From NCBI GenBank assembly GCA_046706145.1, contig JBJKPP010000259.1, positions 1 to 17,516 on the forward strand: a DNA stretch of 17,516 nucleotides, written 5' to 3'. The translations under genes were made by a program, and so were the position numbers. Shown here one piece after another: positions 1-7,488 of the stretch; the first letter of the stretch is position 1; each line of letters opens with the position of its first letter. The notes below the pieces were generated by a model that ran no database searches, was not told where the DNA came from, and was given only the letters and a program-made list of their open reading frames with translations. Origin of the DNA: JBJKPP01 sp046706145. Lineage in GTDB: Bacteria > Bacteroidota > Ignavibacteria > Ignavibacteriales > Ignavibacteriaceae.

Positions 1-1470
1 TTTTGGACCTAATGTTTTCCAATTTTTTTGCAGAATATATCTTAAATCATAATGTTCTTTCCAATATTCTGCAACGCTGTGGTCTATTTTTCCTGTCATT
101 TTATTCCAGATGGGTTTTGGATAACCATCTTTCCCGGCAGGGGAATATACTGCCTGCCAAATATCAAATTGGCCCCCCGACCTGCCTTTAGTTCCGATAA
201 CTAATTCAAGATGATTTGCATGTTCCATGGTAGTAATAACCTGACCCAGGTAATTTCTTGCAACGGGGGTTGGAGTTTTTTGCCATTTCCCACCAGTGTA
301 ATATGCGTTATCATCAGAATAAATATTTACCACACCAAACTTCCTAAAATCAATCGGGTCGGGGCAAGCCGCAAAACATCCATTATACATATCGGGGTAA
401 AATATTTGCGTGGCTAAAGCTTCCCACCCCCCGGTTGAGCCGCCGTAAAGAAACCGTGCCCAAGGTTTTCCTATTCCTCTAAATTTATTCTCTATGTATG
501 GTATCAACTCATAATTTATTGCATCTCCATACGGACCCAGGTTGGCTGAGTTGACTGCATAAGAATCATCGTAATAAGGATTTGCATGCTGTATTTCTAT
601 AATTATAAATCTTGGGAAATTTGGACTTGTCCACTGCTTGTAAAATTTGTAAGCGTAATCCTCCATTGTGTAATTATAATTATCAACACGAAATCTTGGG
701 CTGTATAAACCAGGAACATTTGTATCGGGAGGAGTTTCTCTCCAACCGAAGAATTTGGCTGAAAAATGTCCGTGAAAAACCATAAGGGGATAATGAGCAT
801 CGGGATGATCATCAAATCCATACGGTAACAATACTTTTGCCCCGAGATATACAGGCGTTCCCCAAAACTTCGTAAGTAAATTACTCTTAATCTTTATATA
901 CTTTAAATACTTAGTGCCTTTTGGCTGCTTTATGGGCGGAATTGCTTTATCGAGATTTATCTTTAGAATTTCATTTGATCTGGGATTTAAATAGAACTTT
1001 TCTACAGAACTATAAAAATTGTAGGGTTTAATATTCCATTGCTGACCTTCGCCTTCATCCGGCGGGAGTTTCACAGTGTGGCCATTCTCAAGATGGTAAG
1101 TTTTATATCTATTTAAAAGGGCTTGAACATAATACATACCTGGAGGAATTTCCGACACGCTTCTAAGAGGAAAACCAAAAACAGAAGTATCAAATACTGC
1201 TGTTTGCCCGGGTTCGAGCGAATCAACATTAACTCCAAAAATCAACTGAGTATTTGGGCCATCATTTATTTGGAACCTTGGTTCACTTGTGCTGTCATTC
1301 GAAATCATCAAAAGCATTCTTCCATCCTGTGCGGAATCGCTCAAGTTGCTTGAGAATGAAACTTCAAATTTCAAACCTTTTATTTGAGTTGGTTGGGCGT
1401 AACTAATATTATATGCTTTAGTAAAAAATATAATTAGCAAAGCATAAAAAAACCAGCCACAGTTTCTCAT
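1..1470 (-). CDS. Secreted esterase-like alpha/beta hydrolase, 3' end cut by window edge
   Basis: The reading frame is open from an ATG at 1470 to base 1 (490 codons) with no stop, so the C-terminus lies outside the window. The start has a GGAG ribosome site 6 bases upstream. The N-terminus is a Sec signal peptide with a likely cut after ISYA (about residue 25). Residues about 30-165 look like a beta-rich accessory domain. The rest resembles the putative-esterase/enterochelin-esterase-like family of alpha/beta hydrolases: MVFHGHF suggests an oxyanion-hole strand, and YGGSTGGWEAL carries a G-x-S-x-G nucleophile elbow with Ser345. His464 in KIDHSVAEYW is a candidate catalytic His. The substrate is unknown; a periplasmic or secreted ester or peptide hydrolase is inferred. 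It follows the AEC permease gene by 19 bases and is probably the last visible gene of that operon. Family call fairly sure, function unsure. Confidence 0.8.
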   Translation of the reverse strand, partial: MRNCGWFFYALLIIFFTKAYNISYAQPTQIKGLKFEVSFSSNLSDSAQDGRMLLMISNDSTSEPRFQINDGPNTQLIFGVNVDSLEPGQTAVFDTSVFGFPLRSVSEIPPGMYYVQALLNRYKTYHLENGHTVKLPPDEGEGQQWNIKPYNFYSSVEKFYLNPRSNEILKINLDKAIPPIKQPKGTKYLKYIKIKSNLLTKFWGTPVYLGAKVLLPYGFDDHPDAHYPLMVFHGHFSAKFFGWRETPPDTNVPGLYSPRFRVDNYNYTMEDYAYKFYKQWTSPNFPRFIIIEIQHANPYYDDSYAVNSANLGPYGDAINYELIPYIENKFRGIGKPWARFLYGGSTGGWEALATQIFYPDMYNGCFAACPDPIDFRKFGVVNIYSDDNAYYTGGKWQKTPTPVARNYLGQVITTMEHANHLELVIGTKGRSGGQFDIWQAVYSPAGKDGYPKPIWNKMTGKIDHSVAEYWKEHYDLRYILQKNWKTLGPK

Positions 1471-1489
1471 AAAGACTCCGAAGTTAATT

Positions 1490-2434
1490 TCATATTAGAC
1501 CATTTTGTTTCAATATAAATAATCCAAATGTGATAGTAACAATAGAACCCAAAGTTGTGATTAACATAATATTTCCCGCTAATCTGCTGTTAACATTCAT
1601 CGCCTCAGCCATGATAAAACTGGCTATTGCCGTCGGACAAGCAAACAAGATAAATATTATTCCCAGCTCTGTTCCTTTAAAGCCAAATTCATAGGCGGCA
1701 TAAGACGCCACCAATGGGATAAAAATTAATTTTATAAATGACGAAGAGAAGGCAATGCCTGAGGCCCGTTTTAAATCACTGAAATTCAAGAACCCACCCA
1801 CTCCAAGTAAAGCCAAAGGCAAAGTTAGAAGTGCAAGATAATTAACAGTGCTAAAAATTATTTGAGGAAGTTTGATTTCAAAATAAGAAAAAGGAAGCGA
1901 AACTATTATTGCAATTATCAATGGGTTCCTAAATATTTCGAGCAGCAACTTTTTGAAGTTCAAATTTCTATCTTTCCTTACCGGGAGTGTTAAAGCTATA
2001 ACAGCAAGTACATTAAATAGTGGAATAATAAAGGCGAGCAAGATCGAAGCTTTGCTTAATCCTGTTGAACCAAAAACATTTGAAATGAGTGCCAATCCTA
2101 TAATAGCATAATTGCTTCTGTAGCTGCCTTGTATAAAGACTGCGCGGTCGCTGCCTGATTTTATATAAGGAATTGAAATTAGCCAAATAATTAAATATAA
2201 AATAACCGTGGTAACACAGACAAAACCTATAAGTTTTAGATTAAATAATTCACTAATTGAGATTTTTGTTGTTTCCACAAAAATTAAGGCAGGAAGCGAT
2301 AATGAGAAAACTACTTTTGAAGATATCGAAACGAAATTGTCATTAATTACTTTCAGTTTCTTCAGCAAAAATCCTATTCCTACAATCAGAAAGACAGGAA
2401 TTACTAAGTTAAGAGTGAAAATTAAATTCTGCAC
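1490..2434 (-). CDS. AEC (auxin efflux carrier) family permease
   Basis: A 314-residue, very hydrophobic inner-membrane protein with about ten predicted membrane segments in two halves split by a basic loop near residues 150-165. Family-typical motifs are QGSYRSNYAIIGLA (102-115) in the first half and ACPTAIASFIMAEAMN (265-280) in the second, matching the conserved regions of the Mem_trans/AEC family. Bacterial members export or import small organic acids such as malate or malonate; the substrate here cannot be told. The start codon is GTG at 2434. The only in-frame triplets between it and the upstream stop (2459-2461) are eight non-ATG codons, so no ATG start is possible. It lies 24 bases after the ferredoxin gene, in the same frame as that gene's stop, and 19 bases before the esterase gene. 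Length is normal for the family. Confidence 0.88.
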   Translation of the reverse strand: MQNLIFTLNLVIPVFLIVGIGFLLKKLKVINDNFVSISSKVVFSLSLPALIFVETTKISISELFNLKLIGFVCVTTVILYLIIWLISIPYIKSGSDRAVFIQGSYRSNYAIIGLALISNVFGSTGLSKASILLAFIIPLFNVLAVIALTLPVRKDRNLNFKKLLLEIFRNPLIIAIIVSLPFSYFEIKLPQIIFSTVNYLALLTLPLALLGVGGFLNFSDLKRASGIAFSSSFIKLIFIPLVASYAAYEFGFKGTELGIIFILFACPTAIASFIMAEAMNVNSRLAGNIMLITTLGSIVTITFGLFILKQNGLI

Positions 2435-2458
2435 TTGCCAGATCTGAATTTTTATAAA

Positions 2459-2710
2459 TTAAGGAACAATTTGTTTACTATTCTCATCATAAACTAACAA
2501 TGCACTCACAGGACAAACATTACATCCTTCAATTATTCTTTCCTTTTCAATACCCTCTGGTTTTTCCACAAATGTACAAATTTTTTCTTCATCAAGAACA
2601 AAGATCTCGGGGGCAGATTTAACACAATTAGCAGAGCCGATACATGTAGTTCTATCTATTACGACTTTAAGTCCGTTAAATTTTCTTTCGGGAAAATCAG
2701 AATTTACCAT
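2459..2710 (-). CDS. Small single-cluster ferredoxin
   Basis: An 83-residue protein of the small soluble ferredoxin type (Fer4_13/Fer4_19-like), carrying electrons in the cytoplasm. The cluster motif is C23-IG-S26-AN-C29 followed by KSAPEIF and then C63-NV-C66-P-VSAL. In ordinary [4Fe-4S] forms the middle position is Cys; here it is Ser26. The pattern C-x5-C...C-P therefore fits a [3Fe-4S] cluster, as in P450-type ferredoxins, or a [4Fe-4S] cluster with a non-Cys fourth ligand. Cys45 and Cys63 are extra cysteines. The ATG at 2710 sits only 2 bases after the stop of the M48 protease gene, so translation is probably coupled. No redox partner enzyme is visible nearby; the divergent Fe-S assembly genes begin at 3975. 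Confidence 0.87.
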   Translation of the reverse strand: MVNSDFPERKFNGLKVVIDRTTCIGSANCVKSAPEIFVLDEEKICTFVEKPEGIEKERIIEGCNVCPVSALLVYDENSKQIVP

Positions 2711-2712
2711 TC

Positions 2713-3537
2713 TTACTCGTTAGAATCTTTATATTTATTATAATAGGTTATTGCTTCAGGCAGTTCCTTTTTAATATCATCAATTCTCGTTTGGTCCGAA
2801 GGATGGTCGCTTAAAAATTCCGGTGGATTGTTTCCCTTAGTTGCCTCTTGCATTCTATTCCAAAAGTTTAAAGCTCCCTCTGGGTTGTAGCCTGCAATAC
2901 TCATAAAGATTAACCCGAGATGGTCTGCCTCACTTTCTTGGGTCCTGCTAAATGGTAAAAGATATCCGTATTGTGCCCCAACACCGAATGCTGTCATCCA
3001 TAATTGTTGTGTTTGCTGAGGCTTATCCTTAATAGCCTCCGAAAGTGCTATACCGCCAAGTTGAGTCAGCAAACTCTGACTCATCCTTTCATCCCCGTGT
3101 TGTGCAACTGCATGTGCAATTTCGTGGCCAAGCACTACGGCTAAACCGTTTTCATCTTTTGTTATTGGTAGAATTCCGGAATATACAACAACTTTACCGC
3201 CCGGCATGCACCAGGCATTTGCCTCTTTACTTTCTACTAGATTAAATTCCCATTTATAATCTTTTAATTTGTCAGACATCTTCTTTTCAGCAAAATACTT
3301 TTCTACACCTTCCTTTATTCTTGTTCCTACTCTTGTGACCATATCCTTAGCCTGCTGATCTGTACTTAATTTATTACTTTTAATAAAATCGTCATACTGA
3401 GAAAAGCTCATAGAAAGCATAGTAGAATTTGGTATAAGGTTAAGCTGCTTCCTTCCTGTTATTGGAACAGTGCTGCAAGAAGCTAAAAATGTTAATAGGA
3501 ATGTTAAAACAAATAATGAAGATATTTTTTTTCTCAT
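2713..3537 (-). CDS. M48-family zinc metalloprotease, lipoprotein (BepA/LoiP/YcaL-like)
   Basis: A 274-residue protein starting MRKK with a hydrophobic stretch ending FLAS-C21, a clear lipobox, so it is probably an outer-membrane-anchored periplasmic lipoprotein. The catalytic zinc motif is HEIAH (138-142, Glu139 as base) and the third ligand is Glu201 in SRTQESEADHLG. SDHP (His245) matches the conserved C-terminal motif of the BepA/LoiP/YcaL group. These enzymes degrade misassembled outer-membrane or lipoprotein substrates. Unlike BepA it lacks a C-terminal TPR domain, so it is closer to LoiP/YcaL in layout. It is the first gene of a minus-strand operon; the ferredoxin start lies 2 bases after its stop. 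A C-terminal KYKDSNE tail has no obvious domain. Family call very sure, substrate unknown. Confidence 0.93.
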   Translation of the reverse strand: MRKKISSLFVLTFLLTFLASCSTVPITGRKQLNLIPNSTMLSMSFSQYDDFIKSNKLSTDQQAKDMVTRVGTRIKEGVEKYFAEKKMSDKLKDYKWEFNLVESKEANAWCMPGGKVVVYSGILPITKDENGLAVVLGHEIAHAVAQHGDERMSQSLLTQLGGIALSEAIKDKPQQTQQLWMTAFGVGAQYGYLLPFSRTQESEADHLGLIFMSIAGYNPEGALNFWNRMQEATKGNNPPEFLSDHPSDQTRIDDIKKELPEAITYYNKYKDSNE

Positions 3538-3725
3538 TTCTTAAATTCTTTAATTATTAATAAAAAAATTAAGAACTAAATAACACTATACAATATTATT
3601 ATCGAATTATGAAGTCTTCCCTCTTTTATGGGCAACAATTTTTTAATACAAAAATAAACAATTATGGCCTTGGGGTCTATAACACTATGAAGTGAACTTC
3701 TTCAAAAAAGATGTGCTATGATATA

Positions 3726-3762
3726 TTGTAAATCTTTCTTGATAATAAACAAGATTTTACAA
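3726..3762. repeat. Near-perfect inverted repeat (11/12-base arms, 14-base loop)
   Basis: TTGTAAATCTT (3726-3736) pairs with AAGATTTTACAA (3751-3762) with one bulged base and a 14-base AT-rich loop. The same 12-base word, TTGTAAAATCTT, recurs in direct orientation at 3873-3884, so the second arm can pair with either copy. There is no T-tract after the second arm, so a terminator is unlikely. A regulator-binding array or alternative leader structure is possible, but AT-rich chance similarity remains an option. Confidence 0.45.
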
Positions 3763-3872
3763 AAACTTAGGATATCTTTTTGAGTTGTTTAATTGAGACG
3801 TAGGAAAAATTCAAGCAATATTTCATTTATTCGCCTAAAAGTATTGTTTGTAATTTTTACATCTTAAAATAC

Positions 3873-3884
3873 TTGTAAAATCTT
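3873..3884 (+). repeat. Third copy of the TTGTAAAATCTT motif
   Basis: An exact 12-base match to the reverse complement of 3751-3762, lying about 90 bases upstream of the mrp start. Just upstream, TGTAATTTTTACA (3849-3861) is a small palindrome sharing the TGTAA half. Together they suggest a recurring binding site in this divergent promoter region. Confidence 0.4.
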
Positions 3885-3938
3885 CCACTATTATAGTAAT
3901 GAAGTTCTATTAGCATACATTTTGAGGCGTAATTTTCA

Positions 3939-3946
3939 TAACTTTG
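3939..3946 (+). promoter_or_regulatory. Possible Bacteroidota-type -7 element for the mrp operon
   Basis: TAACTTTG matches the TAnnTTTG -7 consensus used by Bacteroidota primary sigma factors and would place the start of transcription about 25 bases before the mrp ATG. The nearest upstream TTG (3922-3924) leaves a 14-base spacer, shorter than the usual 17-21, so the match is only partial. Confidence 0.35.
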
Positions 3947-3974
3947 TAGATGTTCAAAATTATCAAGGGATAAA

Positions 3975-5078
3975 ATGGCTGATATAACAAAGAGCAATGT
4001 ACTAACTTCACTTAAAAAAGTTAACGATCCTAATATTAAGAAGGAATTTCTAATTCTTAATGCTTTAAAAAAATTTGAGCTTAAAGACAATCAACTGGAT
4101 ATAGAAATTGTGCTACCGATTTCAGAATTGAGCATTACAGGAGATTTAAAATCAAAGTTTGTTAGTGCTATAAAGAATGATTTCAAGGATTTAAAAAATA
4201 TTAACCTTAATCTTGAATCTAGAACGCCTGTAGAAAATAAGAAAGAAAGTAAAAATCTTTTAGGCGAAGTGAAAAATACGATCGCTGTTGCAAGCGGAAA
4301 AGGCGGCGTAGGTAAAAGTACTGTCGCTGTAAACTTAGCAGTGGCATTAGCAAAAGAAGGAGCAAAAGTTGGACTAATAGATGCTGATGTTTATGGACCA
4401 AGCATTCCCATGATGCTAGGATTAAAACAAAAACCTAAAGTTTACCAGGACGGACAAACTCTGAAAATGATTCCGCTTGAAAGCTATGGAATTAAGATAA
4501 TTTCAATCGGACTGTTAGTAGAAGAGAATGCACCCGTAATTTGGCGGGGACCAATGGCCAGCAGCGCTATAAGGCAATTTATGTCCGACGTAGATTGGGG
4601 TGCGCTGGATTATTTATTCTTCGATATGCCACCCGGAACAGGAGATATACAACTTACTTTGGTACAAAGCATACCGCTTAGCGGTGCCGTGATTGTCACA
4701 ACCCCGCAAGACGTTTCTATAATTGATGCAAGGAAAGCACTAAAAATGTTTACAAGAGTAAACGTTCCAATTTACGGAATTGTGGAAAATATGAGCTATT
4801 TTATTGCTCCTGATACAGGGAAAAAATACGATATATTTGGAACAGGCGGAGGCTCTAAACTTTCTACTGAACTAGAAACACCGGTGCTTGGAAATATTCC
4901 TATAGAACCTAAAATTCGTATTGGCGGAGATAAAGGTGTGCCAATTGTATTCGATTCTCCTGATTCCGAACACTCCAAAATAATAACAGAAATCTCAAGA
5001 AAATTAGCACATCAGGTTCATATGCACAGCCTCAAGGCCGGTTCAAAAATCGAAATTTCTATCGACGACGAAAAATGA
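3975..5078 (+). CDS. mrp: Mrp/ApbC/NBP35-family Fe-S cluster carrier P-loop ATPase
   Basis: A 367-residue cytoplasmic protein with an N-terminal MIP18/DUF59-type domain (about 5-80), a linker rich in Lys/Glu, and a ParA/MinD-like P-loop ATPase domain (about 100-350). It has the deviant Walker A motif GKGGVGKST (108-116), IDADVYGPSIP (135-145) and DMPPGTGD (217-224). Mrp/ApbC proteins bind and transfer Fe-S clusters to apo-enzymes. The usual Cys-x-x-Cys pair after ENMSYF is absent: the sequence reads ENMSYFIAPDTGKKYDIFG (271-289). Some bacterial lineages naturally lack this pair. The ATG is preceded by AAGGGA at 5-base spacing. The NifU-like gene follows within about 10-20 bases, supporting a shared Fe-S assembly role. 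Family identity is very sure; whether it carries a cluster without the CxxC is open. Confidence 0.95.
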   Translation: MADITKSNVLTSLKKVNDPNIKKEFLILNALKKFELKDNQLDIEIVLPISELSITGDLKSKFVSAIKNDFKDLKNINLNLESRTPVENKKESKNLLGEVKNTIAVASGKGGVGKSTVAVNLAVALAKEGAKVGLIDADVYGPSIPMMLGLKQKPKVYQDGQTLKMIPLESYGIKIISIGLLVEENAPVIWRGPMASSAIRQFMSDVDWGALDYLFFDMPPGTGDIQLTLVQSIPLSGAVIVTTPQDVSIIDARKALKMFTRVNVPIYGIVENMSYFIAPDTGKKYDIFGTGGGSKLSTELETPVLGNIPIEPKIRIGGDKGVPIVFDSPDSEHSKIITEISRKLAHQVHMHSLKAGSKIEISIDDEK

Positions 5079-5089
5079 GTTTTAAAAAT

Positions 5090-5095
5090 GGGGGA
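5090..5095 (+). promoter_or_regulatory. Ribosome binding site deciding the nifU-like start
   Basis: GGGGGA lies 4 bases before the ATG at 5100. The alternative in-frame ATG at 5088 overlaps this G run and is preceded only by A/T-rich sequence, so translation more likely begins at 5100. Confidence 0.55.
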
Positions 5096-5099
5096 TAGT

Positions 5100-5324
5100 A
5101 TGATTGATAATATCAAAAAGACGTTGGATTCAGTTCGACCGTTTTTACAAGCCGACAGCGGCGATGTTGAATTAGTTGAAGTGACTGATGACAATATTGT
5201 TAAGGTAAAATTTATAGGAGCCTGCCATGATTGTCCCATGTCACAAATGACGCTGCGTGCCGGAATAGAGAGAACTTTAATGCTTAATGTGCCAAGCGTT
5301 AAAAGAGTGGAAGCGATAGAATAA
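5100..5324 (+). CDS. NifU C-terminal-domain (Nfu-type) Fe-S cluster scaffold/carrier
   Basis: A 74-residue single-domain protein matching the NifU_C family: IKKTLDSVRPFLQADSGD near the N-terminus and GACHDCPMSQMTLR (40-53) with Cys42 and Cys45, the CxxC that binds a cluster at the dimer interface. The role is to hold and pass [4Fe-4S] clusters to target proteins. I place the start at 5100 because MIDNIKKTLD matches the usual family beginning and has a G-rich ribosome site; starting at 5088 adds only MGDS. It directly follows mrp and precedes an AI-2E-type membrane protein. Freestanding Nfu domains beside mrp are typical of bacterial Fe-S assembly loci. Confidence 0.92.
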   Translation: MIDNIKKTLDSVRPFLQADSGDVELVEVTDDNIVKVKFIGACHDCPMSQMTLRAGIERTLMLNVPSVKRVEAIE

Positions 5325-5377
5325 TTTTCTTGTCCAGCCTTTTCTTTGATGTGCAAAATCAATTATATTATAATTCA

Positions 5378-6427
5378 ATGAGCGAAAAAACTATAAAATT
5401 CTCAAGAATAATTCTGTGGACTGTATCCACAATTCTAATTTTATACCTTCTTTACCTCATTTCCGATATTATAATTATAGTCATTATTTCCATTTTAATT
5501 GCTTTCATTTTTGAGCCTTTTGTAAAGCATTTGGAAAAACAAGGATTTAACCGCCTTACCTCCACAGCTATAATTTATGTTGTAGTTGGATTTCTTGTTT
5601 ATATTTTAATCTCCGTATTAGCACCTAAATTACTATCTCAAATGGATCAATTGATAGCAACTTTTAATTTAAAGGCTCTGGAAAATCAAATTCAAATATT
5701 CGAAGATGAGATGATTAAATACTTCCCATTCTTCAGTCAGGGTGAGATTACATCAGGGGTAACAAATTTTATTCGCTCATGGGTTTCTAATCCAATAGAC
5801 AAAGTAACAACTATACTTTCAAGCATCTTTTCTGTTGCGGCAATCTCGGTGATAGTTCCATTTATCACCTTCTTCCTTCTAAAAGATAGCAAGAAGATTT
5901 TCAAGGCAATCATGAATATTATGCCTAACAAATATTTTGAAATGTCATACTGGATACTGAAAAAGATAAGTGTCCAGCTTGGCAGATTTGTTAGAGCCTG
6001 GATTTTTGACGCTACGTTTGTCGGATTATCCTGCGGACTTGGTTTCAATTTCATCGGGGTTCATTATGCTTTGCCTTTAGGAATTATTGCGGGCGTAGGT
6101 CATCTTGTTCCTTATTTAGGACCATTATTTGGCGGAATTCCAGCCATAATTATATCGGTAATCCAGTATGGCGATCTTTCAAAAGTACCTTTGCTAATAT
6201 TATTAATTGTGATAGTCTATGCACTGGATAACGGACTTGTACAACCTTATATATTTGCAAAAAGTACAAATATGCATCCTATTATAATAATTTTGCTCAT
6301 AATAGCTGGAGGACAGCTATTTGGAATTATAGGAATGCTGCTCGCTGTACCCACCGCAACTGTCGTAAGAACAGCGATAAAAGAAATTTACTTTGCTTTG
6401 AGAAATTATAAAATAGCGAAGACTTGA
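5378..6427 (+). CDS. AI-2E family membrane protein (YdiK/PerM-like)
   Basis: A 349-residue integral membrane protein. It has two adjacent N-terminal membrane segments (about 10-45), another at about 62-82, a soluble loop at about 85-140 and several more segments to residue 340, the layout of the AI-2E (UPF0118) family. Family-like stretches are LPLGIIAGVGHLVPYLGP in the middle and DNGLVQPYIF with GGQLFGIIGMLLAVP near the C-terminus. Members have been linked to autoinducer-2 export, ion antiport or other transport; the substrate here is unknown. I chose ATG 5378 (MSEKTIKFSR). The same frame opens at a TTG at 5330 that would add 16 residues but lacks a ribosome site. It is last in the mrp-nifU run, 53 bases after nifU, and converges on the moxR gene. 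Confidence 0.87.
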   Translation: MSEKTIKFSRIILWTVSTILILYLLYLISDIIIIVIISILIAFIFEPFVKHLEKQGFNRLTSTAIIYVVVGFLVYILISVLAPKLLSQMDQLIATFNLKALENQIQIFEDEMIKYFPFFSQGEITSGVTNFIRSWVSNPIDKVTTILSSIFSVAAISVIVPFITFFLLKDSKKIFKAIMNIMPNKYFEMSYWILKKISVQLGRFVRAWIFDATFVGLSCGLGFNFIGVHYALPLGIIAGVGHLVPYLGPLFGGIPAIIISVIQYGDLSKVPLLILLIVIVYALDNGLVQPYIFAKSTNMHPIIIILLIIAGGQLFGIIGMLLAVPTATVVRTAIKEIYFALRNYKIAKT

Positions 6428-6442
6428 TAATTAAGAATTCAA

Positions 6443-6475
6443 GTTGAAGAGAGTACAAAACCCCTTTTGTTCAAC
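6443..6475. terminator. Possible bidirectional hairpin between convergent genes
   Basis: GTTGAA (6443-6448) pairs with TTCAAC (6470-6475), and inside it CAAAA (6456-6460) pairs with TTTTG (6465-6469) around a CCCC loop. Seven unpaired bases form a bulge on one side. It overlaps the moxR stop codon and follows the AI-2E gene by 15 bases. There is no strong T-tract, so function as a terminator is only suggested by its position. Confidence 0.3.
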
Positions 6476-7469
6476 TCATCTGCTCAATAATAGTATTAAC
6501 CACATTTACTGAAGTTACTCCTTCAGCTTCTGCATTGAAATTTGTAATTATCCTGTGTCTGAAAACAGGAAGCATAACAGATTTTAAATCATCTATGCTG
6601 GGAGTAAATCTTCCTTCCATTACTGCTTTAGCTTTTGAAGCTAGAACCAAATACTGTGATGCTCTGGGTCCAGCTCCCCAGCTTATCCATTGGTTTACAG
6701 ATTTTAATGAATCATTCCCTGGTCTTGTCATATTAGCTGCCTTAACAGCAAACTCAATTACGTTTTCTGCTACAGGAACTTTTCTTACTAAATTCTGAAA
6801 TTCAATAATCTCTTCAGAAGAAACTACCTTTTCAAGTTTAGGGACATATTCGCTTGTTGTGCTTTGCACTACTTTAATTTCTTCCTTGAAGGAAGGATAA
6901 TTCAACCATAAGTTAAACATAAATCGATCAAGCTGTGCCTCTGGAAGCGGATATGTACCTTCTTGTTCAATAGGGTTTTGCGTCGCAAGAACAAAGAACG
7001 GTTCTTGAAGTGTGTAAGTCATCCCGGCAGCAGTAACTTTATGTTCTTGCATTGCTTCTAAAAGTGCGGATTGGGTTTTGGGAGGCGTTCGATTTATCTC
7101 ATCAGCAAGAATTACATTAGCAAAAATAGGTCCTTCTATAAACCTGAAACTTCTTTTTTTGCTTGCTTGATCTTCTTCTAAAATTTCGGTCCCGGTAATA
7201 TCGCTTGGCATTAAATCAGGTGTAAATTGGATCCTACTAAACTTTAAATTTGTGATCTCAGCTAAAGTTTTTATTAAAAGTGTTTTTGCTAAGCCAGGCA
7301 CACCAACTAGAAGACAATGTCCCTTAGAAAATAGAGCAATGAGCAATTGCTCTATTATTTCTTCCTGCCCTATAATAACTTTTCCGATCTCACCCTTAAT
7401 TTTTTTGACTTTCAGAGTTAATTGCTCAACAAGTTCAGTCTCTTGATTGACCAGGTTGGTAGTGCTCAA
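6471..7469 (-). CDS. MoxR-family AAA+ ATPase
   Basis: A 332-residue cytoplasmic AAA+ ATPase of the MoxR class (AAA_3 plus AAA_lid_2). Walker A is GVPGLAKT (56-63), Walker B VILADEINRTPP (119-130), sensor 1 LATQNPIEQEGTYPLPEAQ (161-179, Asn165), and the sensor-2 region WGAGPRASQYL (264-274, Arg269). MoxR proteins act as chaperones that help mature or assemble protein complexes, usually with partner von Willebrand A/DUF58 proteins encoded beside them. No such partner lies here; the gene is last in a SurA-type foldase operon, 19 bases after the SurA-like gene, and the next gene is convergent. The start is TTG at 7469, with AGGA 9 bases upstream. An in-frame stop lies two codons upstream and the next Met is residue 140, so TTG is the best choice. 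Confidence 0.92.
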   Translation of the reverse strand: MSTTNLVNQETELVEQLTLKVKKIKGEIGKVIIGQEEIIEQLLIALFSKGHCLLVGVPGLAKTLLIKTLAEITNLKFSRIQFTPDLMPSDITGTEILEEDQASKKRSFRFIEGPIFANVILADEINRTPPKTQSALLEAMQEHKVTAAGMTYTLQEPFFVLATQNPIEQEGTYPLPEAQLDRFMFNLWLNYPSFKEEIKVVQSTTSEYVPKLEKVVSSEEIIEFQNLVRKVPVAENVIEFAVKAANMTRPGNDSLKSVNQWISWGAGPRASQYLVLASKAKAVMEGRFTPSIDDLKSVMLPVFRHRIITNFNAEAEGVTSVNVVNTIIEQMS

Positions 7470-7488
7470 TTTTCTTTATCCTCGGCGT

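Larger units (their letters stand above)
3538..3974. other. Divergent intergenic region (437 bases) between the M48 and mrp operons
   Basis: No credible gene is seen here; the only open frame crossing it runs antisense into the start of mrp and has no family features. The region is very AT-rich and should hold promoters for both operons. Toward mrp there is TAACTTTG at 3939-3946. Toward the M48 gene the minus strand has TATTTTTG at 3656-3649, an exact TAnnTTTG match, but it would give a leader of about 110 bases and has no TTG at the usual upstream distance. Other structure: three copies of TTGTAAA(A)TCTT (see 3726-3884), a 13-base dyad TGTAATTTTTACA at 3849-3861, and a short dyad GAAGTGAACTTC at 3689-3700. 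Confidence 0.6.

Noticed and set aside
603..821. 72-codon frame on the minus strand within the esterase gene
   Set aside because: Shifted frame of the long open reading frame that carries the esterase motifs.
3689..3700. GAAGTGAACTTC palindrome
   Set aside because: Single short dyad with no second copy; chance is likely in this AT-rich region.
5018..5362. Antisense 114-codon open frame over the mrp end and the nifU-like gene
   Set aside because: It lies opposite two well-supported genes and has no recognisable family feature.
5737..6054. Antisense 105-codon open frame inside the AI-2E-type gene
   Set aside because: Contained within a strongly supported membrane protein gene and has no own features.
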